Shown: in pieces, positions 26,238 through 35,310 of the stretch
How positions within the stretch are numbered: the stretch's first letter is position 1
Layout: each line of letters starts with the position of its first letter
Origin: Chitinolyticbacter meiyuanensis
Lineage (GTDB): Bacteria > Pseudomonadota > Gammaproteobacteria > Burkholderiales > Chitinibacteraceae
Assembly: GCF_008033135.1 (NCBI RefSeq)
Contig: NZ_CP041335.1
Span: 1,151,513-1,215,512 of the forward strand
Length of the DNA: 64,000 nucleotides
Reading direction: 5' to 3'
Position numbers and translations under genes: made by a program
The notes under the pieces: model-generated
Told to the model about the DNA's origin: nothing
The model's input: only the letters and a program-made list of their open reading frames with translations
The model's database searches: none

Positions 26238-28262
26238 TCAGACGCGCAGCAGCGCCTCGCGACCCGGTAGCCAGCGGTCCAGATGGGCGATGGCGGTGCC
26301 CGCATCCTGCGCCAGCAGCGTCTCCGCAGCCTCGCGTGCGGCCTCGACCAGATCGGCGTCCGCTTCCAAATCGGCAAAGCGCAGCATGGGTACGCCCGAT
26401 TGGCGCACGCCGGCGAGTTCGCCCGGCCCGCGGATGCGCAGGTCTTCCTGGGCGATGACGAAGCCGTCGGTGTTCTCGAAGATCACCCGCAGCCGCTCCT
26501 TGGCGGTGTCGCCAAGGGGCCCGGTGTAGAGCAGCACGCACAGGCTGGCGTGGGCGCCGCGGCCGACGCGGCCGCGCAGCTGGTGCAATTGCGCAAGGCC
26601 CATGCGCTCGGCGTGCTCGATTACCATCAGGCTGGCATTGGGTACGTCGACGCCGACCTCGATCACCGTGGTGGCCACCAGCACCTGGATGCGGTTGGCG
26701 AGGAATTCGCCCATCACCTCCGCTTTCTCGTCCGTTTTCATCTTGCCGTGCAACAGGCCCACGGCCACGCCTTCCAGCTCCTCGGCCAGCTGCGCATGGG
26801 TATCGACCGCGGTCTGCAGCTGCAACGCTTCGGATTCCTCGATCAGCGGGCACACCCAGTACACCTGACGGCCTTCGGCGACCTTGGCGGCGATGCGGGT
26901 GATCACCTCGTCGCGGCGGGCGTCCGACACCAGCTTGGTGACGATCGGCGTGCGCCCCGGCGGCAACTCGTCGATCACGCTCACGTCGAGATCGGCGTAG
27001 AAGCTCATCGCCAATGTGCGCGGGATCGGCGTGGCGCTCATCATCAGTTGGTGCGGGCTTTGCCCCTTGGCGCGCAGCGCCAGCCGCTGCGCGACGCCGA
27101 AACGGTGCTGCTCGTCGACAATGACGAGGCCCAGATTCTTGAACTCGACCTGCTGCTGGAAGATGGCATGGGTGCCGACCACCAGCGCAGCGGTGCCAAG
27201 CGCAGCATCCTCGATCGCGGCACGCTTGTCCTTGGCTTTCAGCGATCCGGCCAGCCACACCACCTTGATGGAGAGCGGCGCGAGCCAGGCGGCGAGCTTG
27301 CGGTAGTGCTGTTCGGCCAGGATTTCGGTCGGCGCCAACAGCGCCACCTGGTAGCCGCATTCGATGGCATGGCAGGCCGCGATGGCGGCGACGATGGTCT
27401 TGCCCGAACCTACGTCGCCCTGCAGCAGCCGCTGCATCGGGTGCGGGGTTTTCAGATCGCGCGCGATATCGAGCAGCACGCGGTTCTGGGCTTTGGTCAA
27501 TGCGAACGGCAGGCTGGCGACAAGCTGGGCGGCGAGCCGGCCGTCGGCGGCGATGACCGGGGCATTCTTCTCGCGCCGTGCCGCGCGCGCCATGCGCAGG
27601 CTGAGCTGCTGCGCCAGCAGTTCGTCGAACTTCAACCGGCGCCAGGCCGGGTGCGTGCGGTGCTGCAGCAACACGTTGGGAATATCCGGCGTTGGCGCGT
27701 GCAAGAGCTGCACGCTGTCGGCAAAGCCGGGCAGGCCGTAGTCGGCCAGCACCGCAGCGGGCAGCGTGTCGGAGAGTCGGCATTCGCGCAGCGCCTTGCC
27801 GATCAGCTTGGTCAGCGCCGCCTGGTTGAGCCCGGCGGTGGTCGGGTAGACGGGCGTCAGTGCTTCGGACAGCGACGAGCCATCGCCGACGTTGCGGATC
27901 TTGGGGTGGACCATCTCGTCGCCCCAGAAGCCGCGGCGGATTTCGCCATACAGCCGCACGCGCTTGCCGACGGCAAGCTGTGCCGCCTGATTGGGGTAGT
28001 AGTTGATCAGCCGCACCACCAGCATGCCGCTGGCGTCTGCCACGCGCGCCACCAGCTGCTTCTTGGGGCGGAACATCACGTCCAGCGTCTGTACCTCGCC
28101 CTCGACCAGTACGCTCGTGCCCATCAGCGCATCGGCAATTGCCACCAGATGGGTCTCGTCCTCGTAGCGCAGCGGCAGGTGCAGCACCAGATCGAAGGCG
28201 CGGTTGATCCCGAGCTTGGCCAGCCGGGCCTTAACGGCGGGAGCGAGGGCAGAGAAATCCAT
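26238..28262 (-). CDS. recG: ATP-dependent DNA helicase RecG
   Basis: Branch-migrating helicase acting on stalled forks and Holliday junctions. 674 residues. The N-terminal wedge/OB domain is followed by superfamily 2 motifs: motif I GDVGSGKT, motif II DEQH in VIVDEQHRFG, motif III MSATPIPRTLA, motif VI QLRGRVGRG. The terminal TRG-like segment precedes the stop. The start at 28262 (MDFSALAPAVKARLAKLG) fits the family, although no strong ribosome site is visible. A 120-nt gap separates it from the downstream SprA-related gene. Confidence 0.96.
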   Translation of the reverse strand: MDFSALAPAVKARLAKLGINRAFDLVLHLPLRYEDETHLVAIADALMGTSVLVEGEVQTLDVMFRPKKQLVARVADASGMLVVRLINYYPNQAAQLAVGKRVRLYGEIRRGFWGDEMVHPKIRNVGDGSSLSEALTPVYPTTAGLNQAALTKLIGKALRECRLSDTLPAAVLADYGLPGFADSVQLLHAPTPDIPNVLLQHRTHPAWRRLKFDELLAQQLSLRMARAARREKNAPVIAADGRLAAQLVASLPFALTKAQNRVLLDIARDLKTPHPMQRLLQGDVGSGKTIVAAIAACHAIECGYQVALLAPTEILAEQHYRKLAAWLAPLSIKVVWLAGSLKAKDKRAAIEDAALGTAALVVGTHAIFQQQVEFKNLGLVIVDEQHRFGVAQRLALRAKGQSPHQLMMSATPIPRTLAMSFYADLDVSVIDELPPGRTPIVTKLVSDARRDEVITRIAAKVAEGRQVYWVCPLIEESEALQLQTAVDTHAQLAEELEGVAVGLLHGKMKTDEKAEVMGEFLANRIQVLVATTVIEVGVDVPNASLMVIEHAERMGLAQLHQLRGRVGRGAHASLCVLLYTGPLGDTAKERLRVIFENTDGFVIAQEDLRIRGPGELAGVRQSGVPMLRFADLEADADLVEAAREAAETLLAQDAGTAIAHLDRWLPGREALLRV

Positions 28263-28446
28263 TGAGGTTAGTTGAGTTGAACGGTCGTTCTGGGTGCGGC
28301 TACTTTAGCCGGTTTGCCGGAGAGCGCAAAGTCACATCAAACCGTCATCGCCCGGTTTCAAGATGTGTGGCGCACCGGCTGCTATGGTGACACCCGGGCC
28401 GTGGGCGGCGGGGCCCGACAACAACACGATCGAAAGGAGTGCAACG

Positions 28447-28854
28447 ATGCAAGTCCAGAACTATCTGTTTTTCGCCGGCCGCTGCGAAGAGGCGTTGGCC
28501 TTCTACCACGATGTGCTCGGTGCGCAGACTGGCTACCTGATGCGTTTTTCCGATGCGCCGGAAGGCCAGCAAGGCGAGGCGGAATGGCACGATAAGGTGA
28601 TGCATGCCAACGTAACCATTGGCCAGACGCAGCTGATGGCATCCGATGGCATGCCGGGCCAGCCGGTGGCGATGAGCGGCTTCAGCCTGTCGCTCAGCCC
28701 CGATACGGTCGATGAAGGCCGCCGGCTGTTCACGGCGCTGTCGCGTGGCGGCGAGATACAGATGCCGTTTGGCCCCACTTTCTGGGCGCAGGGCTTTGGC
28801 ATGCTGCGCGATCAGTTTGGCGTGCCGTGGATGGTGAACGTCGAGCGCGGATAA
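28447..28854 (+). CDS. VOC family protein (PhnB/glyoxalase-like)
   Basis: 135 residues from the ATG at 28447, preceded by GAAAGGAG. The PhnB-like subgroup of the vicinal-oxygen-chelate fold is indicated by NYLFFAGRCEEALAFYHDVLGA at the start and by FWAQGFGMLRDQFGVPWMVN at the end. Such proteins are widespread and mostly of unknown substrate; the metal ligands of true glyoxalases are not all conserved. Monocistronic, divergent from recG. Confidence 0.87.
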   Translation: MQVQNYLFFAGRCEEALAFYHDVLGAQTGYLMRFSDAPEGQQGEAEWHDKVMHANVTIGQTQLMASDGMPGQPVAMSGFSLSLSPDTVDEGRRLFTALSRGGEIQMPFGPTFWAQGFGMLRDQFGVPWMVNVERG

Positions 28855-29036
28855 GCGCCGCCAACCACCCCCTGAAGCCATGTCGCACTCACCTGCCGTA
28901 CACCTTGTACGGCCTGCGGCTGGGGGAGATGGGGTTTATCGCCTTTGAGGACATTGCGCGCGCCAGCCAGCACCGCTGTGCTGGGTTTTGCTGGCCGCTC
29001 TCAGCCGTGGCCGGGGCAATTGCCCCGGCTGCCCGA

Positions 29037-29645
29037 TCAGGCCAGGAATTGCTGCATGGTCACATGGCGCGGGTGGCTGGCGATGCGGGCGAGCCAGGCG
29101 CGCACGGCCGGAAAGTCGTCCAGCGAGAAGCCGCCTTCGTGTGCCACATGGGTGTAGGCGTAAAGGGAGATGTCGGCGATGGTGTAATCGTTGCCGGTCA
29201 GGTAGGGCGTGCGCGCCAGTTGCTGCTCCATCACCGCCAATGCCTTCAGGCCACCGGCCTGCTTGGCATCGAACTCGGCACGCCGCGCCTCGGGCAGGCC
29301 GAGGTAATGCTTGATGAAGCGCGCCACCGCGATATACGGCTCATGGCTGTATTGCTCGAAGAACTGCCACTCCAGCACCCGGGTGCGGGCGAGCCGACCG
29401 GTTGGCAGGAACGGCGTGCCGTCGGCCAGGTAGTTGAGGATGGCATTCGATTCGCTGATAGAGGTGCCATCCGCCAACTGCAGCACCGGGATCTTGCCGT
29501 TCGGATTCATCTGCTGGAATTCGGCGCTGCGGGTATCACCCTGCAGGATGTTCACATGGCGCCATTCATGCGCCTGGCCGAGCAGGGCCAGCAGCAGCTT
29601 GATCTTGTAGCAGTTGCCCGAAGCGATATCGCCGTAGACGATCAC
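29037..29645 (-). CDS. Glutathione S-transferase family protein
   Basis: 202-residue GST. The N-terminal thioredoxin-like domain contains a SGNCYKIKLLLALLG helix and the NPNGKIPVL cis-proline loop with DGTSISESNAIL, the glutathione-binding segment. The C-terminal all-helical domain ends with the YTIADISLYAYT N-capping motif of GSTs. Start at 29645. It follows a small hypothetical gene whose frame seems shifted (see the entry at 29763). Substrate unknown. Confidence 0.9.
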   Translation of the reverse strand: MIVYGDIASGNCYKIKLLLALLGQAHEWRHVNILQGDTRSAEFQQMNPNGKIPVLQLADGTSISESNAILNYLADGTPFLPTGRLARTRVLEWQFFEQYSHEPYIAVARFIKHYLGLPEARRAEFDAKQAGGLKALAVMEQQLARTPYLTGNDYTIADISLYAYTHVAHEGGFSLDDFPAVRAWLARIASHPRHVTMQQFLA

Positions 29646-29762
29646 GATGTGGTTCCTTGCGTTGCGAGTGGAGGAGCCGGCTACGCCGGCCTCATTCTTC
29701 GTAGTAAATACGGAAGGCCCGCAGCACCTTGGGTTGGCTCTTGTAGCGCTGCTTGATGCGGC

Positions 29763-30014
29763 TTACATCCCGCTGATGGTATCGCAACGCAGCTGCGCCA
29801 TCGTCTTGTTGACCTCCTTGTCGTGCGCCGAACCATCGCCGTTGAATTCGCCGGCGAAATGGTTGCAGTTCACACCGCGATCGAGCGCTACAGAAGCATC
29901 CTTGGGCAGCGTACGCAGTTCCTGGTCGTAGCGCTGCCAGGGGTCGGTTTCAGCGCAGGCCAGTGCGCTGGTCAACGCAAGTGTGAGGGCGATCCACTGC
30001 AGATACGGTTTCAT
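29763..30014 (-). CDS. Small exported hypothetical protein, apparently frameshifted at its C-terminus
   Basis: 83 residues with an N-terminal signal peptide (hydrophobic core at about residues 6-19, cleavage after SALACA). The mature part has a CNHFAGE segment and RCD near the end, a pattern seen in uncharacterised secreted proteins that usually continue for about 25 more residues. The predicted stop comes right after RCDTISGM, but another frame, ending at 29692, carries on with a plausible charged C-terminus. A one-base loss near 29770 would explain this. The gene overlaps the upstream membrane protein gene (ATGA). Confidence 0.6.
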   Translation of the reverse strand: MKPYLQWIALTLALTSALACAETDPWQRYDQELRTLPKDASVALDRGVNCNHFAGEFNGDGSAHDKEVNKTMAQLRCDTISGM

Positions 30015-30526
30015 GGATGCGCCGCTGCGGTACCGCGCAGGACGAAGCCGGCCACTCTGCGGGCGCCAAACAGGAAGCCCCCGCCGATTAGCACCTCGAC
30101 CATGGTTCCGGCCATGCCAGCCCGTTGTTCGCTGTTCAGTGTCCGCATCAGGTCCAGATCGACCGAGGACAGTAGTTTGAGCAGGGTGATCCAGTAAACC
30201 GCATCGGGAATACCCCGACTCAAGATCCACACGCCCAGCAATGCAACGCCGAGCGTTGCCCATTGGGTCGCGGAGATGGTGCTTGGTACCACTATTCTGG
30301 CGCGATCGCGCAGCAGCAGCGATGCGGCCGTGGCCGGGAATATCCACATCAGGAGGCTGGCGAGCAGTTGTGCTGCAATCACGGCCCAGGTCAGCGCCAG
30401 GCCCATGCGGGATAGCTCGGTCCGTTCCGCCAGATTGAGGGCTTCGGTGACTTGGCCCAGTGTGTGAAGCACCCAGGCGACAGCCACAAGGCGCAGTGCG
30501 ACGGCCAGGATTTGGTGGGGCGTCAT
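30011..30526 (-). CDS. Hypothetical membrane protein
   Basis: Not recognised. 171 residues with about four hydrophobic helices (roughly residues 7-28, 42-66, 85-105 and 145-165). No catalytic motif is apparent. Its stop overlaps the start of the small exported-protein gene (ATGA), so these two genes form a coupled pair. Codon use is slightly less GC-biased than in the neighbours. No function is proposed. Confidence 0.7.
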   Translation of the reverse strand: MTPHQILAVALRLVAVAWVLHTLGQVTEALNLAERTELSRMGLALTWAVIAAQLLASLLMWIFPATAASLLLRDRARIVVPSTISATQWATLGVALLGVWILSRGIPDAVYWITLLKLLSSVDLDLMRTLNSEQRAGMAGTMVEVLIGGGFLFGARRVAGFVLRGTAAAHP

Positions 30527-30620
30527 GTCATTTCAACTCGGTGTGGACGCGTGATGAGGTATCAGCCCAGGCCTATTGCTGGCGGAGCATTGCCCAGTGG
30601 CAACGCTCCGCTGTCGGGTG

Positions 30621-31055
30621 TTACTGGAACGGCAGCGTTGCCGGGCTCTGATCGCCCTTGGCCTGGGTGTCGCGCACATTCTTCTGCACCGCTACGGCGC
30701 CGAACAGGCTCAGCAGGAAGGCCATCGCATAGAAACCCTTCTCGGAATTGGCGAGCGTGGCGTTCCACAGGCCGATCGCCAGCAGGGCAATGGCGAGCAC
30801 CACCGACAGCCAGGCAAGGCCGTAGTAAAGACCGGTGACGGGAATGTCTTCCAGCCGGTCGCGCACCGATTTCTGCAACGACACTGCGGCGAACAGGCCG
30901 TAAGTGAGCAGCACGAAGTAATAGCCTTTCTCGTTGAGCTGCATCTGGGCGTTCCACAGGCCGATCAAGTAGACGACAGCGCCGATCAGCAGTGCCGCCC
31001 ACGAGGCGGCGACAAAGGCGCCGGAGGGGCGCTGGGTGTGTTCGGTCTTGGGCAT
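30621..31055 (-). CDS. YiaA/YiaB-type inner membrane protein
   Basis: 144 residues containing two copies of the YiaAB two-helix domain (about residues 12-60 and 75-125). Each copy has a hydrophobic hairpin joined by an NEKGYY- or SEKGFY-type turn and ending in QK-x-VRD. The duplication is easy to see because [17 protein letters not shown] and [17 protein letters not shown] align. The function of the family is not established. Start at 31055 has AAGGAGG upstream on the minus strand. Apparently monocistronic. Confidence 0.88.
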   Translation of the reverse strand: MPKTEHTQRPSGAFVAASWAALLIGAVVYLIGLWNAQMQLNEKGYYFVLLTYGLFAAVSLQKSVRDRLEDIPVTGLYYGLAWLSVVLAIALLAIGLWNATLANSEKGFYAMAFLLSLFGAVAVQKNVRDTQAKGDQSPATLPFQ

Positions 31056-31221
31056 CGTATCCTCCTTGGGTTTCTATTGACTTGGGCCGCGCGCAGACCG
31101 ATCGGATTGCCGATGTCATGGCTGCGCGGCAGTCGGTTTGTAACATATGCCCCAAGGATTGACGAGCGATTTGTCAATTTCCAGTCAGAATTGGAAGCCC
31201 ATCGTGGAGGCGATACAGCGC

Positions 31222-32292
31222 TCAGTTGCGCCGCCCTACCAGCTGTAGCCGCTGCAGCGCCAGTGCGGCGCGCGGTTCGAACTGGCGCCAGATCCTGGCG
31301 CGCACCGCATCGGCCTCGCGCGCGTAGCGGGTATCCAGCAGGGCGTCGGTGCCATGTTGATCCCAGCCTGCACGGTTCACCCGGTATTGCGCCAGCCGCA
31401 GGTTGCAGTACTCGGCCATCCCGGTGGCCAGCCGGGCATCACCGGTATCCAGCTGCCAGGGCTGGTCCATGCCCGTCACGCACTGCTGCCATGATTGCTG
31501 CGCTGCATCGAATTGCTCGGCGCGCTGGCCATCCTGGCCGGCCAGCCAGAAGCCGCGGAAATCGCCATAGCGGCCATCGGCAACGATCAGGTGCTCGATG
31601 GCACGGTCGAAATGCAGTGCGTCGGTGCGGCCTAACTGAACGGTCCCCCAGCACGCCAGCGTGGCGACGACGGTGACAGCGATGTACCCCACCCATGGTC
31701 GCCAGCGTTTGGCCGCGCCGACATACGCCGCCGCCAGCAAGGCGCCACCGACCAGACCGCCGAGGTGGCAGGCATTGTCGATGCCGGGAATGGCGAACCC
31801 CATGCCGATGTTGAGCACGATGACGACAGCCAGTTGGCGGATCGCTGCCGTGGCATGCGGCAAGTGGTCGCGGAACAGCAGCAGCAGCGCGAGATAGGCG
31901 CCCGCCAGTCCCATGATGGCGCCGGAGGCGCCGGCGCTGATCACCACCGGGTTCCACAGCGCGCTGGTCAGCCCGCCGGCAAGACCGGCCCCCAGGTAGA
32001 TCGCGCTGTAGCGTGCGCTGCCGACGAAGCGCTCGACCATCGGCCCCAGCACCAGCAGCGAATACATGTTCACCACCAGATGCAGCACGCCGATGTGCAG
32101 GAACATGCTGCTGAACAGCCGCCCGGGTTCGTCGCCCAAGGTCAGCACCGACAGATTGGCGCCCCAGTTCACCAGCTGGGCGCCATGCGCGCCGTCGATG
32201 GGCACGCCACTGGCGAGCTGCAGCAGGAAAACTGCCACGTTGGCGGCGATCAGCAGGGCGGTAACGGGAAAGCGGCGTATCCAGGCAGGCAC
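31222..32292 (-). CDS. Rhomboid family intramembrane serine protease
   Basis: 356 residues. About six membrane helices occupy residues 8-215. The catalytic dyad is seen as Ser in GASGAIMG and His in NACHLGG, and HLVVNMYSL supplies the oxyanion-hole Asn/His region. After the membrane core a soluble C-terminal domain of about 140 residues follows. It carries no recognised motif but has several Trp/Arg-rich helices. Substrate unknown. Start at 32292 gives the expected short cytoplasmic N-terminus. Confidence 0.92.
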   Translation of the reverse strand: MPAWIRRFPVTALLIAANVAVFLLQLASGVPIDGAHGAQLVNWGANLSVLTLGDEPGRLFSSMFLHIGVLHLVVNMYSLLVLGPMVERFVGSARYSAIYLGAGLAGGLTSALWNPVVISAGASGAIMGLAGAYLALLLLFRDHLPHATAAIRQLAVVIVLNIGMGFAIPGIDNACHLGGLVGGALLAAAYVGAAKRWRPWVGYIAVTVVATLACWGTVQLGRTDALHFDRAIEHLIVADGRYGDFRGFWLAGQDGQRAEQFDAAQQSWQQCVTGMDQPWQLDTGDARLATGMAEYCNLRLAQYRVNRAGWDQHGTDALLDTRYAREADAVRARIWRQFEPRAALALQRLQLVGRRN

Positions 32293-32496
32293 GGGCGAGT
32301 ATCAGCGAGCGGATGGGGCAAGCGATGCTATCCGGCTGGCCAGTCGCGGACAAGCGCAAGCGCTTGGCATGCGCTGTGGGAATGGGCTGACGCCACGTTG
32401 CGTGCCTGCCCGGCGGTGCTTCCCCTACAGGACGCATAAGGTGTGCTCACAGCGGCAGGGCGCCGCGATGGACAACACTACAAAGGTAAAACTGTC

Positions 32497-33273
32497 ATGA
32501 AACTCGTCAAACTGTTGTTGCTGGGCGTGATCTCCGCCACCCTGCTCTCCGCATGCGGTGGTGGTGATGACGATGACCTCGACGATCGTCTGGATATCGC
32601 GGATCCGAAAGTGCGCTTCGTGCATGCCATCCCGGCTGGTCCGAACGTGACGCTGTACCGCAATGGCGCGGCCTCGGCCGATGCGACCAATGTCGGCTAC
32701 AAGTTCGCCTCGCAATACTTCGACGTGAGCGAAGGCCAGAGCGAGCTCTCGGTGAAGAGCACCGACGGCGCGACCAGCTATGGCACTGTCACCTTCGACG
32801 CCAAGCGCGGCGACAAGTACACCGCCGTGGCGCTGATCGGCGACAACGTCACCGACGTGCTGCTGATCGAGGATCCGTACAACAAGGAACTCACCAGCAA
32901 TGATGCCCGGGTACGTGTGGCCAATGCCGCGTTCAACGCCCAGAACATCGACGTCTACCTGACCGAGCCGACCGTCGACATCAACACGGTGACGCCGAGC
33001 TTCGCCGCAGTCGGCTACAAGACGGCCAACCCGGCTTCGGGCAACGATTCGCAATCGCTGGAAGGTGGCGACTACTTGCTGCGCATCACCGCGGCCGGCA
33101 GCAAGACGGTGATCTTCCAGTCGCCGGTGACGCTGGCCAAGAACGCTGACTGGCTGCTGCTGCCGATCCCGGTCGATGGCATCGGAGCTCTGGTACCCAA
33201 CAGCATCAAGGTGCTGGTTGCGAAGTCGGACGACGAATCCAAGGCCACCATCGAGCTGACCAACACGCCGTAA
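32497..33273 (+). CDS. DUF4397 domain lipoprotein
   Basis: 258 residues. A lipoprotein signal peptide ends at LLSAC with Cys20 as the lipidation site, followed by GGGDDDD, which suggests outer-membrane placement. The rest is one or two DUF4397 beta domains (VRFVHAIPAGPNVTLYRNG, then VRVANAAFNAQNIDVYLTE), typically found on surface or periplasmic proteins of unknown role. An overlapping 10-codon ORF (32468-32500) precedes the gene and may be a leader peptide, but that is weak. A strong terminator follows. Confidence 0.9.
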   Translation: MKLVKLLLLGVISATLLSACGGGDDDDLDDRLDIADPKVRFVHAIPAGPNVTLYRNGAASADATNVGYKFASQYFDVSEGQSELSVKSTDGATSYGTVTFDAKRGDKYTAVALIGDNVTDVLLIEDPYNKELTSNDARVRVANAAFNAQNIDVYLTEPTVDINTVTPSFAAVGYKTANPASGNDSQSLEGGDYLLRITAAGSKTVIFQSPVTLAKNADWLLLPIPVDGIGALVPNSIKVLVAKSDDESKATIELTNTP

Positions 33274-33294
33274 TTGCCGCAGCGTTTCAAGTCT

Positions 33295-33326
33295 ACAACC
33301 AGCCCGGCTTAGGCCGGGCTGGTTGT
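33295..33326. terminator. Intrinsic terminator between convergent genes
   Basis: A 14-bp perfect stem, ACAACCAGCCCGGC / GCCGGGCTGGTTGT, with a TTAG loop, followed by TTGT. It ends the DUF4397 lipoprotein gene and sits 38 nt beyond the stop of the convergent ABC transporter gene, so it may serve both. Confidence 0.88.
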
Positions 33327-33363
33327 TTGTGTACGAACGAAAGGGGCGCCCATCTGGCCATCA

Positions 33364-35136
33364 CTACGCGATCGTCGGCATCCCTTCGGTGAACTGCAGC
33401 GCCGCCAGCCGCGCATACAGTGGCGAGCTCACCAGCAGCGCGGCATGGCTGCCTTCGGCCACGATGCGGCCGTGCTCCAGCACCACGATGCGGTCGGCCT
33501 GCTGCACGGTGGCGAGGCGATGGGCGATTACCAGCGTGGTGCGGTTATGCGCCGCATTGTCCAGCGCCTGCTGTACCGCGCGTTCGCTGGCGGCATCGAG
33601 CGCGCTGGTGGCTTCGTCCAGCAACAGGATGGGCGGATTCTTGAGGATGGCGCGGGCGATGGCGATGCGCTGGCGCTGCCCGCCCGAAAGCCGCACGCCG
33701 CGCTCGCCGAGGAAAGTGTCGTAGCCTTCGGGCAAGGCATCGATGAAGTCGTGGGCGGCGGCCATCTCGGCCGCAGCGCGCACCTTGGCATCGCTCGCGT
33801 CCAGCCGGCCGTAGCGAATGTTATCCGCCACGCTGCCGGCAAAGATCACCGTTTCCTGCAGCACCACGCCGATCTGCGTCCGCAGCTCGGCCAGCGCGAG
33901 ATCGCGGGTGGCCACGCCATTGAAGCTGATGCGGCCCTGCTGCGGGTCGTACAGCCGCAACAGCAGCTGGAACAGCGTGGTTTTGCCGGCGCCGCTCGGG
34001 CCCACCAGCGCCACGTGCTCGCCGGGGCGGATATGCAACGTCAGCTCGTCCAGCGCTGCAATGCCGGGGCGCGATGGATAGGCGAAGCCCACCGCGTCGA
34101 AGCGGATACCGTCGCCCAGTTGCGGCAGGGATATTGGCTCCGGGGCGTCAGCCACCGGCGATTGCAGCGCCAGCAATTCCTGCAGCCGCTCGGCTGCGCC
34201 ACCGGCGCGTTGCAGGTCGCCCCACACTTCGGCGATGCCGCCCACCGCACCGGCGGTGACCACGGCATAGAGGATGAATTGCGACAGCTCGCCCGCGCTC
34301 ATCCGGCCATCCATCACCGCCTGGGCGCCCAACCACAGCACGAACACCACGGCGGCGAACACCAGCAGGATCACCACGGCGGTCAGCCAGGAGCGGGCAC
34401 GGATGCGCTGCAGTGCAGTGGCGTAGGCCGATTCCACCGCGCCGGCGAAGCGCGCCGCCTCAAACGGCTCGCGGGTGAACGACTGCACGGTGGGCATGGC
34501 GTTGAGGATTTCGCCGGCCAGCGCGCTGGCGTTGGCCACCTTGTCCTGGCTGGCCTTGGACAGCCGCCGCACCTGGCGGCCGAACACCAGGATGGGCGCG
34601 ATCACCAAGAGCAGCGTCAGCAGGATGTAGCCGGACAGCGCGGGGCTTGTGACAACCAGCATGGTGAGCCCGCCCAGCAGCAGGAAGGCATTGCGCAGCC
34701 CCATCGACAGGCTGGTGCCGACCACCGTCTGGATCAGCGTGGTATCGGTGGTGAGCCGCGACAATACCTCGCCGGTCTGCGTGGTTTCGAAGAATTGCGG
34801 GCTCATGCGCAATACGTGCTCGTACACCGCGCGGCGCAGGTCGGCCGTGGTGCGCTCACCCAGCCACGACACCCAGTAGAAGCGCAGTGCGGTGGCGGCG
34901 GCCAGCACCATCGATACCGCGAACAGCGCGATGAAATAGCGATCAATGTGCCCACGGTTGCCGGCGGCAAAGCCCTGATCGATCAAGTGGCGAAACGCCA
35001 CCGGCAGCGCCAGCGTGGCACCCGCGGCCACGGCCAGTGCGGCAAAGGCGGCGATCCAGCGGCTCAGATACGGCCGCAGGAAAGGCAACAGGCCCAGCAA
35101 CGGCGTGGCTCGGCGGGTAGGGGAGGGTGTCGACAT
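33364..35136 (-). CDS. ABC transporter, fused permease and ATP-binding domains (MsbA-like)
   Basis: Half-transporter of 590 residues that would act as a homodimer in the inner membrane. Six membrane helices occupy about residues 15-310 and the nucleotide-binding domain about 340-580: Walker A GPSGAGKTT, Q-loop QIGVVLQETVIF, signature RLSGGQRQRI, Walker B ILLLDEATSALD and H-loop VIAHRLATV. The ATG at 35136 has AGGAA upstream; a start 7 codons earlier is less likely. Lipid A, lipid or drug export is possible; the substrate cannot be assigned from sequence. Confidence 0.94.
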   Translation of the reverse strand: MSTPSPTRRATPLLGLLPFLRPYLSRWIAAFAALAVAAGATLALPVAFRHLIDQGFAAGNRGHIDRYFIALFAVSMVLAAATALRFYWVSWLGERTTADLRRAVYEHVLRMSPQFFETTQTGEVLSRLTTDTTLIQTVVGTSLSMGLRNAFLLLGGLTMLVVTSPALSGYILLTLLLVIAPILVFGRQVRRLSKASQDKVANASALAGEILNAMPTVQSFTREPFEAARFAGAVESAYATALQRIRARSWLTAVVILLVFAAVVFVLWLGAQAVMDGRMSAGELSQFILYAVVTAGAVGGIAEVWGDLQRAGGAAERLQELLALQSPVADAPEPISLPQLGDGIRFDAVGFAYPSRPGIAALDELTLHIRPGEHVALVGPSGAGKTTLFQLLLRLYDPQQGRISFNGVATRDLALAELRTQIGVVLQETVIFAGSVADNIRYGRLDASDAKVRAAAEMAAAHDFIDALPEGYDTFLGERGVRLSGGQRQRIAIARAILKNPPILLLDEATSALDAASERAVQQALDNAAHNRTTLVIAHRLATVQQADRIVVLEHGRIVAEGSHAALLVSSPLYARLAALQFTEGMPTIA

Positions 35137-35310
35137 CGGGATTCCTGGCTGCTTCACGGCAGGGCGTGCGATGGGCTGCGGTAGCTAAGCGGGTTGGCCA
35201 TCAGGTGAGGGTGAGTCCGCGCTTTTGCCAGTGCCGGCGTATCAAGCGGTAACCTGCCACCTGCAGCGCGCTGGCTAGAATGGCGGCTCCGTTGTACTGC
35301 CGCTCTCCTC

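Noticed and set aside
26283..28265. 660-aa open frame antisense to recG
   Set aside because: Shadow of RecG; low-complexity His/Gln/Arg-rich product, no motif.
33445..35184. 579-aa open frame antisense to the ABC transporter gene
   Set aside because: Mirror of a GC-biased gene; Gln/His/Arg-rich with no domain.
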